Shown piece after piece: positions 11,152 through 23,575 of a stretch of DNA of 64,000 nucleotides. The position numbers were made by a program, and so were the translations under genes. The notes under the pieces were generated by a model. That model was not told the origin of the DNA, ran no database searches, and saw only the letters and a list, made by a program, of their open reading frames with translations. Where the stretch lies: positions 1,054,001 to 1,118,000 of the forward strand of contig JABWDB010000014.1 in NCBI GenBank assembly GCA_019614645.1, given 5' to 3'. The stretch is from Stratiolaelaps scimitus. Lineage: Eukaryota > Arthropoda > Arachnida > Mesostigmata > Laelapidae. Position 1 is the stretch's first letter, and each line of letters starts with the position of its first letter.

Positions 11152-12700
11152 TCACTGGACTGCCTGGCCGAATGCTTCGACCTGCTTTACGATCTCGGCC
11201 TGAAGCCTTCTCCACCGGGGGCTGGCCTTGATGAAGTCTGCGATTGCGAGTACCGTTTGAGCCTGAAACGTAATAATCAATTCGGTTTGTTTATTATTAG
11301 ATCGAGAGAGTCATAGTTACGTCCGAAGGCTACTGTCAGCATTGATACTATTATAGTTTGTCGCTTCGGGCGGTACCAACAATATTTAGGAATAAAATAT
11401 TATCAAATAGAATATCCTATGGTGTATTTCCTAGCGATTCGAGTCAGCCGATCCACTTACTGGATTTACGAACGAATTTACGGCCACATTATTATTATAC
11501 AAAATCCAACATAGAGTGAATAATCGTTATTAATACACGTTCACACTAGCCGAAAAGATCGTCAGGGAGAAGGATAGACTAGAACGGGCACGAATAGCTG
11601 AGCTGGTCCGAAGGGAAAATGCCCAGAACCCACCCGCTGCGGCTGGGCGGGAGGGTCCGCCCCAGAGGAGGAACTGAGGGATAGGACATGGTTGGAATCA
11701 ACTGCCGGTCCCTGCACTGACTGAAGTAATACCTTGAAAGTCCTGGTCAGTCCTGGTCAGTGCCCCAAGTCAAAATGGGTCCTGGGTTTAGTCAGTAAGA
11801 GTCTGACACTACCAGGCAAATACCTCAGTGTGAGGCCTGGCGTCCATGCAAGATTTACCTTTAACCTCTTAAAAAAAATACAGGTTCACAGAGAACAATT
11901 CTTGCCCAAATTACGGTAATTGGATGAAGTAAAATATGAGGTGCATTTTATGCCAAAAACTGATAAATTTTCTTAGTAAACATTCGAGGTAGATTAATAG
12001 AAGGATGAAGATATTTGGTATTATTTTTCCGAATGATTGGTTGGTGTACATATTTTATACAACATAGGATTGTGAAGCAATGGCGGTTTAATGGCGCGAA
12101 AAACAGGCCTTTAGTTGATTATATTAGACCAAAGTCTAAGTGAATGCACTGATTCAAAATAATGCAAGTCTACCAAAAATTAAAGAATAAGAGGGGATAT
12201 ACGATTAGACGGCAAGAACTAGCAACGTATTTGTTTTAACACCTCTCATTACTACTATAAAAATAAAGTAATGAGAGGTGTTAAAACAAATACGTTGATA
12301 GTTATTGCCGTCTAATCGTATATCCCCTCTTATTCTTTAAATTATGGTAGATTTGCGTTATTTTGAATCAGTGCACTCGCTTTGGCCTAATATAATCAGC
12401 TAAAGGCCCGTTTTACGCGCTATAAAACCGCCATTGCTTCACAATCCTAGGTTGCATAAAATATGTACGTCAACCAATCATTCGGGAAGATAATACCGAA
12501 TATCGTCTTCCTTCTATTAATCTACTTCGAATATTTACTAAGAGAATTACCTGCCTCCCGTGTAAACAACGATCGATTAATGTTGCAGTACATAAGATCC
12601 AGTTCCTGCGCCATTGCCACACTTGACAGAGGATATCCGAAGCATCTGCAAAGCCGAACTTCCCAAATAGACTCTTGAGCAAATTATTTTGTTCTTCCAT
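11152..12700 (-). CDS. Hypothetical small two-exon protein (86 aa)
   Basis: I do not recognise this protein. Exon 1 (12551-12700) starts at an ATG, encodes 50 residues beginning MEEQNNLLKSLFGKFG, and ends at a good donor (CAG|GTAATT). Exon 2 (11152-11262) starts after a strong acceptor (branch-like CTAAT, then TTACGTTTCAG), encodes 36 residues beginning AQTVLAIADFIKAS, and ends at TGA. Both junctions are phase 0, giving 86 residues with no stop. The product is predicted to be helical and basic, without signal peptide or membrane segment. The 1,288-bp intron holds a long inverted repeat whose right arm reaches the donor. It could be part of a longer gene with further upstream exons. The evidence is reading frame, splice sites and phase only. 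Confidence 0.4.
11549..11677 (+). other. Coding-like charged stretch, unidentified
   Basis: A 43-codon plus frame after an AG (CACACTAG) reads EKIVREKDRLERARIAEL and continues into an Ala/Pro/Arg-rich tail to a stop. Its Glu/Arg-rich coiled-coil composition differs sharply from the AT-rich surroundings. It may be a transposon ORF1 tail or a terminal exon; no partner exon was found. Confidence 0.25.
11960..12552. repeat. Long inverted repeat (giant hairpin)
   Basis: Arms of about 290 bp (11960-12253 and 12267-12552) are reverse complements with only scattered mismatches, separated by a 13-bp loop (12254-12266). The innermost arms, AACACCTCTCATTACT and its complement, are perfect. No transposase is encoded. 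It is either a foldback/MITE-type element or a recent inverted duplication. If transcribed in either direction it would form a long RNA hairpin. Confidence 0.9.
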
Positions 12701-13560
12701 AATCAGTTACCGGCAAAGATGCACTTTTCTTCAGTTACGTATTTTTTTCTAAACTTAACGACTAACAAAGGCAGCCAGAGCACCCAGAGTATCGACACGA
12801 TAGCGTTCATCAGCTGACGTCGAGGTCCGCCCGTTCACCAGCTAACCGAATCCCTATTTCCACTTGACAGCGCTGCACCGCTGTATACACTTTACAGGAC
12901 TGCCTTCTCTAAACATATCAGCCACTCGCCCCGCTGCTCTGCTGGGCCACCCAGAGAATCCGCGATACAGTGGAAATTATGTCACTGATTCACTCTACCA
13001 TTGGTGTTCGTCAATTGGCACAGCTGTGGCAGCATCTCTGGCTCGCTCGCGTTTTCATTAATTATTTATGAATTGTAGACGGGAAAAATGTGTAAAACGT
13101 TCACGACTGACCAATGGTTAACTCTGGCTCTATGCCGGTAGTTTTAGATTTGTTATTTCATTAAAGTGCTATGTGATACCTTGAAATAGAAAGTATTGGA
13201 TCTACAGAATTGAGTAATTTAGTCATTATACTAAAAATATCCTTATAAATTGGATACGTTGTAGAGTTCTGATTGTTACTGTAGCCCTGTGTCCATAAGC
13301 AAGAGCAGCTTTGTTGGTGTTATTAGTTAAATATGTAAGCCTCTACACCTGTTCTGAAAACGGTTTATGTGTGCTTCGCCGCTCTTTCGAAGTGGAAAGC
13401 ACTGTTCAATACAGGAGTAAATCACGGTCTATTGGCAAAGGGAGGCATGACTACGCCCTGAGGTACCTGCATGGTTAAAGCGAGTATGCCATATGCAGAG
13501 AACGACCTTTTTTTTATAATCTTTGCAACCTTGGGAAGTGTTTTTACTTGAACCATTGTT
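12701..13560. other. No gene recognised; upstream of small gene
   Basis: Probable 5' flank of the minus-strand small gene. 12830-13060 is somewhat less AT-rich. No supported open frame. Confidence 0.35.
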
Positions 13561-13589
13561 CGGAACTACTTGCCCATTACTTCAAACCA

Positions 13590-13672
13590 TATGTATCCTG
13601 CGGGATTCGAAGCGGAGATCCTAAGTCCCCGTTCTGTGCATAAGATCAGATTAGAGCACAGCTACGCTTACG
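13590..13672 (-). repeat. tRNA-like SINE candidate
   Basis: On the minus strand the segment has a CTCCGCTTCGAATCCCGC block resembling a pol III B box plus the T-stem of a tRNA, with an upstream GTAGCTGTGCTCTAA stretch that could be an A box. It does not fold into a clean cloverleaf by eye, so it reads as a decayed tRNA-derived SINE rather than a tRNA gene. Confidence 0.35.
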
Positions 13673-13984
13673 ACATAAGCGTGAATATCATTGCACTCCT
13701 CATCCATATCGGAAATCGGTCGACATCGTACCATAGACAATATTGCGGCGTATTGCCCAGAGTATTGTGTATAAATGCTTTCATGCGTTCTAGAAAAACA
13801 CCTTTTAAGCGGCATCGGGTTGCAGGTTTTTCGAGGGAATGATGTATCTGGCGAGTCCTAATCTCAGTTTGTTGCATTACCCTCAATTGGGTAGTTTGAT
13901 AACTAAAAAATGTTTAAGAAATAATATCCCTGAACTTTATAAAACAATCTATTAATTGTTAAACACCATGTAAATATACAATAA

Positions 13985-14190
13985 TTATAGGAGCAGTTGG
14001 GGACAATTGGGTGTCAGGACGAGGCCATCATTGTCACCCCCAACGGAGGCGATGATATCGACTCTCTGTCTCATAGTTGCAGAAGGAAGGATTCTGCGAG
14101 CTTGTCCCCGGTAGCGCGGCCTGTGGTAGACTTCTTCGAGATAATTGGCAGTGAGGGGGCCTAGGATTTCGACCACTGAACTTGATCTCA
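13985..14190 (-). mobile_element. 3'-end relic of the GC-rich restriction-endonuclease LINE
   Basis: The minus frame contains EILGPLTANYLEEVYHR, clearly related to the C-terminal GPLTANFLEGVYHR region of the GC-rich LINE at 30.3-32.2 kb, followed by the same terminal layout. Only the last ~60 codons remain, and they are broken. Confidence 0.65.
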
Positions 14191-15640
14191 CGGGCAATTA
14201 TGGCAATTATTATTAGGGGTGGGCTTGCCAAAATGTTCGTGTGCACGAGACAACAATGTGAGTCGTTACTCAATTAAAGGTTACCAGTCGAATCACGACT
14301 GTTGGAGTCAATCCTAAGAGAGAGGAGATCTATGGTCAGACGACCTATACTCGGTTGCTTAGTAAATATAGTGATATACCAAAAGTTTCACGACAAACCC
14401 ATGAGCCCGAGCTCGGTGGGTGTTATTAAAGGGACTCGAGCAGGCAGCCTTCTATTGAACTTCAGTGTCAGAGGTGTTTCACACTTATGCATGGAGAATG
14501 TATTTAGTCATTAATATTCCACTGCGAAATAAAACAAGACAAATCCTTATTTACAACATTGTACCAACCTGTTCAGCCATGGCGAGATTATCACTTGACA
14601 CTAGGGAGTGCAAAGCTCCGCCAGGTTCAAAAATGTTTTGCAGCAATATCCCTGGCCCCTGCTGCTGTTCACTGCCATTTTGTGACGTTATTCTATACGA
14701 TGTGTATGATCCACAGTGTGAGTGATGACGGATTACAGGTAATTAGACGTTCTAAATAGAAGAAAATACTAGTTAGTTAGCCATTCTATTTTAATTATCG
14801 TGAAGTTGAGATATAAGAGGCCAGCCTTTCGTAAACGATGATCATTTCTATATATATATATATATTTTTTTTTTTTTTATTATTCATCGATTAGAAAAAA
14901 CAAAAAAGATTGGTGAGCGAGCTGTTGGACACACTACTCCAATACCTAGAGCAATTTCAAGCCTCTGTGGCTTGATTTGATATTGATTTCTGTGGACATG
15001 AGTACCTTCAGCCAAAAAGTGCACAACTCAGAATTAGTTTGTAAATCTTTAAATGTTCAACTGGGCGACACGGACCTCGCGCTTATTGTTACATTGCTGC
15101 GAAAGCCGTTTTGTTCACGGGAATTCAACCTCCACTCGATTGTTCACTAGATCAATTATTCAATATACTCTATTATTTACATTAACAAACAGTACGTTTC
15201 ACTACTTTCTATTGCACTCGACTCAGTTGCTGAGATTTACGTTTTCGAACGGATACGATCAGTCAGACAATGATGATGTCACCGACTCGCAGAACCCGAA
15301 CGCCGAGCAAGCTGCTCTCAGTGTGGCGAGTTTGTTCGACCGTTGTAACCCCTTCCCACAGAAGATCTCCCCCTCGCCATCCCTATTAATGCTCTCTGTT
15401 CCCAGGATGTGGGGTTTAAACTCTACTTGGCGGAAACCTTGAGGAATATTTTTATTATTATTTTCAAAAAGCAAATAAAGAGACAATTAGGTATATAAAC
15501 ATTTATACTGTTATTGGATTTAGGCAGATTATATTTGCCCAAGTCACATGAACTCCTGCCACGTACTTTGCCGTGACCAGACCAATTTCTATTGACCGTT
15601 GCTTTAGTGGCTCTACTCAGAGTTAACACCATCTTATTCA
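14191..15640. other. No gene recognised; TA/T simple repeat
   Basis: No supported gene. A TA run followed by a T run occupies about 14849-14878. Short plus frames at 14302-14759 are not supported. Confidence 0.4.
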
Positions 15641-15643
15641 AAA

Positions 15644-15822
15644 TGCACGTGTACTTAATCAAGCGTTTATCTAAATGCGTGCACGCTGAAGATTCAACTG
15701 AGCTTACAAAGCAACTGAGCTCCTTAGTTCTGAGCGAAGCGTTTCCGAGAGAGGTTTATGACAAAAGGCATTCTGTACCTAACAGCAAGTTCCTAAGCAA
15801 TCTATGGAACAGTTCAAGCTAA
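15644..15822 (+). CDS. Hypothetical short ORF
   Basis: A 59-codon plus frame beginning MHVYLIKRLSKCVHAEDS has a balanced, protein-like composition unlike the neighbouring AT-rich frames. It has no recognisable domain, signal peptide or partner exon. It may be a chance frame or a decayed exon. Confidence 0.2.
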
Positions 15823-17931
15823 CTACGTTGGAGAAAACTTCACGATCTCGGTCTTGTATCAAGATGTTGCCGTAGTATAATAATAAGAATTAACATAATA
15901 GTAATAACATTATTGTTATTATTACGATGAAATCTGGTTGAAACACGTAATCGAAGACTATTACATAAGATTATTGAGCGAACTAACATCTTTCGACAAG
16001 TGGTGCTTTTTCTCTGACGTCGCACCTCTGTGTGTGGTCGATCGCAACGGACACACGATCAACCAAACGGCGGAGCGAGTCTCCACCAGACACATCTACC
16101 CTTTTCCGAAGAAGTCTCCATTCTCCGACAATGCATCAAACGCTGTATATATATATATATATATATATGCACCGTGTATCAATTGATGACCACTGTTGTC
16201 ATTCGGCCACGTGTGGAATCACATTTTGCCAACGGACAAAAGATAAATCAATGTAATGCGAGGCGCCCACCAACGAGTAAACTGGTCACTTTAGCGAGCC
16301 GGGAGGGCATACATGAATAAAAAAGTGATTCCTGTTTTGGTGCTGGATTTTTTCCTTAGTGTGTATATGTCATCTCATCTTGTTAGTTATTACATTATAA
16401 CAGAGAGGGATATATCGAACTTGTGCTTTCCAATGAATAAAAATAAATATGTGAATATTCGGCCGACTCGTAGAAATTTCATTGTAAAGTGACAACATCT
16501 CCATGCCCACCGATAATACAATAGTAACTTAGATAATAATGGCTGTGTGTCAACAGACATCAGTAGTGATTGCTTTTGAGTTGTCTCATGTTGGTGTCCC
16601 TATAGTGGAATCGCCTCCTGTGTCGGGTCCACAACCGGAATCAGAATTAGGTTGCGTTACATTTTGCAGAAGTTGTTGGTTGAATATTGTTATCACTGGG
16701 TTAAGTTGTTCGGTCGGCTGATGATGGTCGAACGATGCTGTGGCTTATATATGTCTGCCAGCTGAGACAATTGTAGCGATAATTAATCGTTGTAAGTAGT
16801 GTACCAATTTCACACACGATAAATATATATACTAATCAAAATGGGCAGGTTGTCCTGATGTTCGTGTGCTGCGGACGTAAGTGTTCAACTAGAATCAGAT
16901 ATGATTGCGTGATGATTATTTTTAAAATAAAGAGTGAATAATAATTCTCGGTTTGACAAGACGAAACAACGAACCGTAGGCCACGTTGGGCACCGTACCG
17001 GTATGCGTTCCATAAATCGCAGAGATTTGGCTGAATGTGATGCTTTGCAAGCTAGTGATGATGGTAAAACAGGCAAACGTTTAGAACGCCTAATATAATA
17101 GTCATGTACCGTCATAACAGTCATGCACCTAATAGTGCGTTAGGTATTTTCTGGTAATCCCTCGAAGGAACGAAACAACAACAGATGATACAGCAGTGAG
17201 TAATATGGTCGATATCGACACGTTCTCGTTTAATAACAATTAATAAAGTTAGCTATATGATATGGGTATTATCCTATTAGACTCATACGAGATGACAAAC
17301 AGCCCATGTCCCAATAACCGATAACGCACAAATCATAGGACTAACCCAATAATAGTCTTCTACCGAATGAGATGCGTTTTTTGTATTGTTTTCTACCTCC
17401 ATATTATCATTATTATTTTCTAACTAACAACAACCCTTCTTGTGAAATTTCCCCTCTAATTACGGCCAGTCCGTTGTTGGAGGTTCGACGTTGCTTTGTG
17501 ATTTTCACTCGTTCAAGCTCTAACGGTCATCTGCAGCGGCGACGATCTCAATGGTGCGTACCAGAGAGCTCTCTCTCTCGACTAAACTGTACTAAGAGGA
17601 AAATAATAACAATAATAATTGTCATCGTCATCATCGTAATAGCAGCAGCACTACCAGCAGGAATAAGCGTAATGATGATTTGGATAGAGACATATGTAGA
17701 CACGAGGGTTACAGATTGTTATTTCTGACCTTATGGCGACCTCCTGTGTCGATTAGGTGACAAGTTCACATTTACTCGTCCACGTAACTTTCTCGGATCG
17801 CAGTCATATTTTTATAGACGAATTTGTTGACCGCATCGATGTTTGTCTTTGCTTCAACGTGGTTCTAATCACTAACATTGAGTCATGGAAGAAAACCTAT
17901 CCTGCTGCTAGACCTCAGCGTTCTAGCGGGA
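15823..17931. other. No gene recognised; upstream of secreted gene
   Basis: AT-rich, with a TA microsatellite at 16146-16168 and an ATT/AAC-rich stretch at 17590-17650. Probable 5' region of the secreted gene that starts at 18105. Confidence 0.35.
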
Positions 17932-17995
17932 AGTAAGGTAAGGTAAGGCTTCATTGATTTATTAAAGGAACTGCATAGAATGCCTAAGTTCTCTT
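17932..17995 (-). repeat. LINE/SINE 3' tail copy
   Basis: The reverse complement reads GGCATTCTATGCAGTTCCTT, then TTAATAAATCA and a (CCTTA)n tail. The same end is found at 23665-23727, 25927-25976, 35181-35225 and 48410-48468, and at 35.2 kb it terminates a real CR1/jockey-like LINE. This one is a severely 5'-truncated insertion. Confidence 0.6.
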
Positions 17996-18104
17996 ATATG
18001 TTCTCTTAAGTTATACTATTACGCCAGCCGCGAACCCATCGTGCAGCTGCTATAAAATACTAATAATGATAATACTAAAGGGAACTAAATATAATCGTTT
18101 CCAG

Positions 18105-20263
18105 ATGCGACAAACCCTATACCTGCTTTTAGCGTCGATGCTATTACTGCCTTCGCTAGGCCTAGCCGGTCCCCAGTCATTTGATATGCGGTAGCTAGCA
18201 TTCTCAGTAAACCAGTTCGGTATCACTGTTTTTCCATCTAATTTTCATCATTCCGTCATGCTTTTCTTACAAAATGTCCATCATTCTATCGTTTCTTTTT
18301 TCCCCATAAAATGTCTATCATTTTCATTGTTTTTCTATAAAATTTCCATCATTTTCATCCTTTGGATTACCTGTATGCGGTGTATCCTACAAATTGTTCA
18401 ATGTTCACATCTGGAAATAGAATTACACAGTTAGTGGAGAATGGTTCGTTCTGTTTACGTCTTTGCGATCCAATGTCGGCTGTCTTCTTACTTGTTGCTA
18501 CCCATATAAACGGTACATACAGTATTTGAGTGGGACGTCCCAGAAATTACGATAAGACGTTTTACTCGTTGTTATTGTCATTATGGTTCAGGCTATGTAT
18601 TCAAAAATGAGCAAACCGTCGATTTGCAGCCACCAGCACTACCCTACGAGTAGTCCATTGGGCCAGTGTGGCGGTACGTCTCCATACCGACCCGAGCTAC
18701 TGTACCTGAACCACTCAGGCGACTAGCGGGCACATCCTAACAGTTCAATTCATCGCATAAACCTTCGTGTTCCTTATTTTCATCATCATCAGCATCATCC
18801 TAATCATCACGATCTTCTTATAATCATGGTCATGAGCCTCAGCCAGCACCCTACCATCAGCAACAACGAAACCCATCCTATATGCCCGTTTCTGCAAGCT
18901 ACATGAGTACCCCTGATCCCTTCCAAAGTATAATGCCTTTTGTGTCCGGGCAAAGGTCGATCACTCTGACCTGATAGATTTACACTAAATTAATAATGTA
19001 AGCAAGAGCGAGACCTCATCTGGATTGTTGAATTCCTAACAAGTTTGTCAGTGATAATACAAAACATGCTGCGTGGTGCTTTGTGATTGTTTGCTCAAAG
19101 AATCAGGTAAAAAGTCGACTTACGCTGCTACATAAAAGAAACTTGTGAGGAAACGTCGACTAGATGAAACTACAAACGGTGGAAATAACTAACTAATTAA
19201 ATAACTAGCTTTATAAAGAAACGCGCAAGTACAATGACTCTATCGATTAATTTTCTATGATGATAATCAATTTCAACAAATAATAATAACTTCATTGACA
19301 AATCTGCAAGTATAAGCCCGCATGTGTCCAGTAGAATTCGAACCGGAGACCTACCCTATGGTGCCAACAGACCGGCGTTGAACCAACGCAATCAAAAGTG
19401 ACAGCTTGTATATAGCCAATCACGTAATGGTGCCATGTTACGATTCGAATGACCTTTCCTTGAAAATGTATTGCCATTGTTTAGTGCTCGTTCGATACCG
19501 GGCCGTAGAATGCCGGTCATACGTAACATAAAGTATATAAGAGTCAGATAACAAGGTCAAGTTATACCTATACTATGGCTCTTCTGTGAGGCTATAATTG
19601 CGTAATGCTGAACGGCGTAATTCATAGTCATGTGTAGTCGCATAAATTATTTCAATGGTCTGTTACGCTACATTAGGACACACGTGCGAACCGTCAAGTG
19701 AGATACAATTTTGTTGTAAGCAATGGAGTAATTAAAGAATAAGAGTAATCTTGAGTCTTCTCAAGATTAACAGGAAGAATCACCACGTCGAATATAATGA
19801 CTGTAACTGGTTAACTAGAATGCACGGACTGTCTTGTTGATTTGCTAGACGCTTACAGAAATTAAGGTTATATATTTTTATTCGTCTGACATCATTTGCA
19901 AAAATGCGGACCCTCTAACACTTTTCTCGCTCGCCGACGCTTACAGGTCGGTAGCGCCATCCAAATTACTATAGACCTGGGGATTCTCTTGGAGGTTCTC
20001 GACCCCCCGGTGATCCACTTGTTGGCAATCAGGTAAGTTCACCGGATCGCTATCCCGGTCCATATCCTCCTAGCCGTCCGCCGGTGTTTGGAGCCGTGAA
20101 CAGACCGTACTATATGGATAACCGAACCTCACAGGAGATCAGTAAGTCGTCGTCAGTACTAGCTCCGGTCCCACCATTGGGACTTCCACACTATTTTCAA
20201 CCTGGTCGTTATCGGCCTATGGCGAGTCACCACCGTGGGTGGTCCACATCGACCTCCGGGTGA
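18105..20263 (+). CDS. Secreted Pro/Tyr/Gln-rich protein, four exons (novel)
   Basis: I do not recognise the family. Exon 1 (18105-18190) encodes a classical signal peptide: MRQT, a Leu-rich core, then LGLAG. Exon 2 (18630-18673), exon 3 (18847-18955) and exon 4 (19975-20263, stop TGA) all join in phase through GT/AG sites and give 175 residues. Exon 3 starts after AG in PYHQQQRNPSYMPVSASY, and exon 4 is rich in RPPGDP, YPGPYPPSRPP and NRPYY. Composition after the signal (Pro, Tyr, Ser, Gln, Gly, His) fits an extracellular matrix, cuticle or silk-like protein, which is inference. Odd points: a perfect CAG|GTAAGT sits inside exon 4 at 20030-20038, and a +1 frame continues the same composition past the stop. 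The exon 3 acceptor is weak. Exon limits are hand-drawn. Confidence 0.45.
19290..19395 (-). repeat. tRNA-like SINE candidate in intron
   Basis: The minus strand has GTCTCCGGTTCGAATTCTAC, a good pol III B box, preceded by a GCGTTGGTTCAACGCC stretch resembling the anticodon/A-box side. It lies in intron 3 of the secreted gene. No CCA or clean acceptor stem was seen, so it is called a SINE/tRNA relic. Confidence 0.4.
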
Positions 20264-20310
20264 CTACGGGAGTTCGTATAACTTCACCCTCAGATACAGA
20301 TGACATTGTC

Positions 20311-20471
20311 TAATGGGGGCTAAACGATAGAACAACGCATGTTGATGTTCGAACGGTGTTGGAGAGCGGACCGAGTCCAATCCAACACAGCCCTCCCTCG
20401 CATGTCAATGTGAACAGCATGCCCTCGCCAATCCTACACCCTCGCAACGATCTGTCTGTTTGCCTAATATG
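20311..20471 (+). other. Coding-like stretch after the secreted gene
   Basis: An open plus frame reads ESGPSPIQHSPPSHVNVNS followed by MPSPILHPRND before a stop. The Pro/Ser/His composition is like that of the upstream secreted protein but the frame differs. It may be an alternative last exon or decayed 3' coding sequence. Confidence 0.25.
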
Positions 20472-20595
20472 AAGGCCGGCCTTCGCTCTCCTGAACATAC
20501 TTAGTCTTCTAGAGTTGCAAGAGGCCGAAGCTCATATCCTGTAGCTACGAAGCTGTACTTGATTGATCAATTAACCAATTGATTATTGTCAGTGA

Positions 20596-22473
<1,878 letters not shown>

Positions 22474-22576
22474 ACAGAGCGACCAAGTGATGATTCGTTT
22501 GCTTTTGTTCCTTAATATTGTAACACATTGTATACTAAAACTGCAATATACAACTAACGTAAATAGAACACTGTAA

Positions 22577-22582
22577 AATAAA
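22577..22582 (+). terminator. AATAAA polyadenylation signal for DDX41
   Basis: AATAAA lies 104 bp after the DDX41 stop, the first such hexamer downstream, followed by T-rich sequence. Confidence 0.6.
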
Positions 22583-23070
22583 ATGGCATTCGTAGTACGT
22601 CTAATAGAATGAACTATATTATGACATTGTACATATATAACGAATATAAATGAAAAATAAATTACATGCAATGGTTGGTATTGGTAAATCGGTTTGTTCA
22701 AAAATCAACTTTAGTAAATCGTTATTTTGTGAAATTATAGCACTATAAGGCATCTGCTGTAATATTATAAAACATCTGCTCAATATCACAGTACCTTCAA
22801 CGCAGTAATTCACTCCTCGACAAAATGATATGACACAACCCTTTTTCTGACTATTTTTATCAACCGTAAGTAGCAATGCAGTTTCACTTTCAGTGATTCA
22901 AAGATATCGCATTTCAAGAACATTCCACGAATATTTGGCTGTCTAATTCAGATGTAGACATCGAATATCGGAAATCGTCGTTTTGAGGGTGCAGCAAAAG
23001 CATAGGAGAGTCAGTGTTTGTCGAACACAACTGAGATCTAACATCGTTCTCCTACATATTTTCTAAAAAT
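22583..23070. other. DDX41 downstream region, no gene
   Basis: AT-rich. The part from about 22960 is probably the terminal region of the Tc1 relic that follows. Confidence 0.4.
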
Positions 23071-23275
23071 TTAGTATTTTGTCGGGCCGCCGCCGTTTTC
23101 CAGAACAGAAATAAATCGATTGGGCATAGATTCAAATCGTTTACGTATAAGGTTTTGATTAGGAACATTCCATTCAGCTATCAAAACTTCTTTTTAGCTC
23201 ATGTAGACATTTATACTGCTTGCCACCTCTAAAAACAGCTTTAGATAAATCGTTTATCATTTCGTGCTCTACCAG
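23071..23275 (-). mobile_element. Tc1-like transposase C-terminal relic
   Basis: The minus strand reads EWNVPNQNLIRKRFESMP, then NRFISVLENGGGPTKY and a TAA at 23071-23073. This is the hallmark C-terminus of Tc1-family transposases. Upstream, in another frame, LVEHEMINDLSKAVF and CLHELK match the preceding NP-(I/V)-E-H and L-x-E-L-K region. A frameshift near 23190 separates the two parts. The catalytic residues are missing. Confidence 0.7.
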
Positions 23276-23575
23276 TCGGTGCGACCCAGATACATCCGGA
23301 TAGACTCGTCGTTTGTAGTCTTTCCAATTGCCTTGTCCGCCAATAGAAGCGAGGCCCTTTTGCAGACACACGATGCTGAGGCCTGCAACCTTTACGCAAA
23401 GAACGCTCTGCTCCCAACACCGCTTGAGAAACTGCCTACTCTCCTCGCTGATCGTACAGGCAAGGTCACCCGCCTGACACAGAAGATCTGAGTCCTCCCT
23501 GTATCTGAAGAAGTCTGGTCCCTCCGCAGCAGCCTCGGGAAGGAGTGTGGTAGCAACTACAGCCAGCAAATTCAT
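23174..23575 (-). CDS. Secreted-type Cys-containing ORF fused into a Tc1 relic
   Basis: From the ATG at 23575 the product starts MNLLAVVATTLLPEAAAEG, a good signal peptide with a likely cleavage site around residue 18. It continues with a 75-residue region containing five cysteines (residues 33, 40, 53, 60, 70). I do not recognise the family. The ORF could be longer at its 5' end (open to 23626 without an ATG). At residues ~101-133 the frame runs into the Tc1 relic, so its last ~30 residues are transposon-derived. Alternatively the true exon ends at a GGAT|GTATCT donor at 23294 (residue 94) and the Tc1 lies in an intron. A truncated LINE tail lies about 90 bp upstream. Confidence 0.45.
   Translation of the reverse strand: MNLLAVVATTLLPEAAAEGPDFFRYREDSDLLCQAGDLACTISEESRQFLKRCWEQSVLCVKVAGLSIVCLQKGLASIGGQGNWKDYKRRVYPDVSGSHRLVEHEMINDLSKAVFRGGKQYKCLHELKRSFDS

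Noticed and set aside
14579..14725. Short plus frame with seven cysteines, resembling a small Cys-rich peptide
   Set aside because: No signal peptide, no splice context, consecutive CCC and AT-rich surroundings make it most likely a chance frame.
16030..16320. Frames containing repeated Ile-Tyr
   Set aside because: Translation of a TA microsatellite.
17372..17728. 118-codon plus frame with a hydrophobic IITIIIVIVIIVI run
   Set aside because: The run comes from an ATT/ATC repeat; the flanks are not protein-like.
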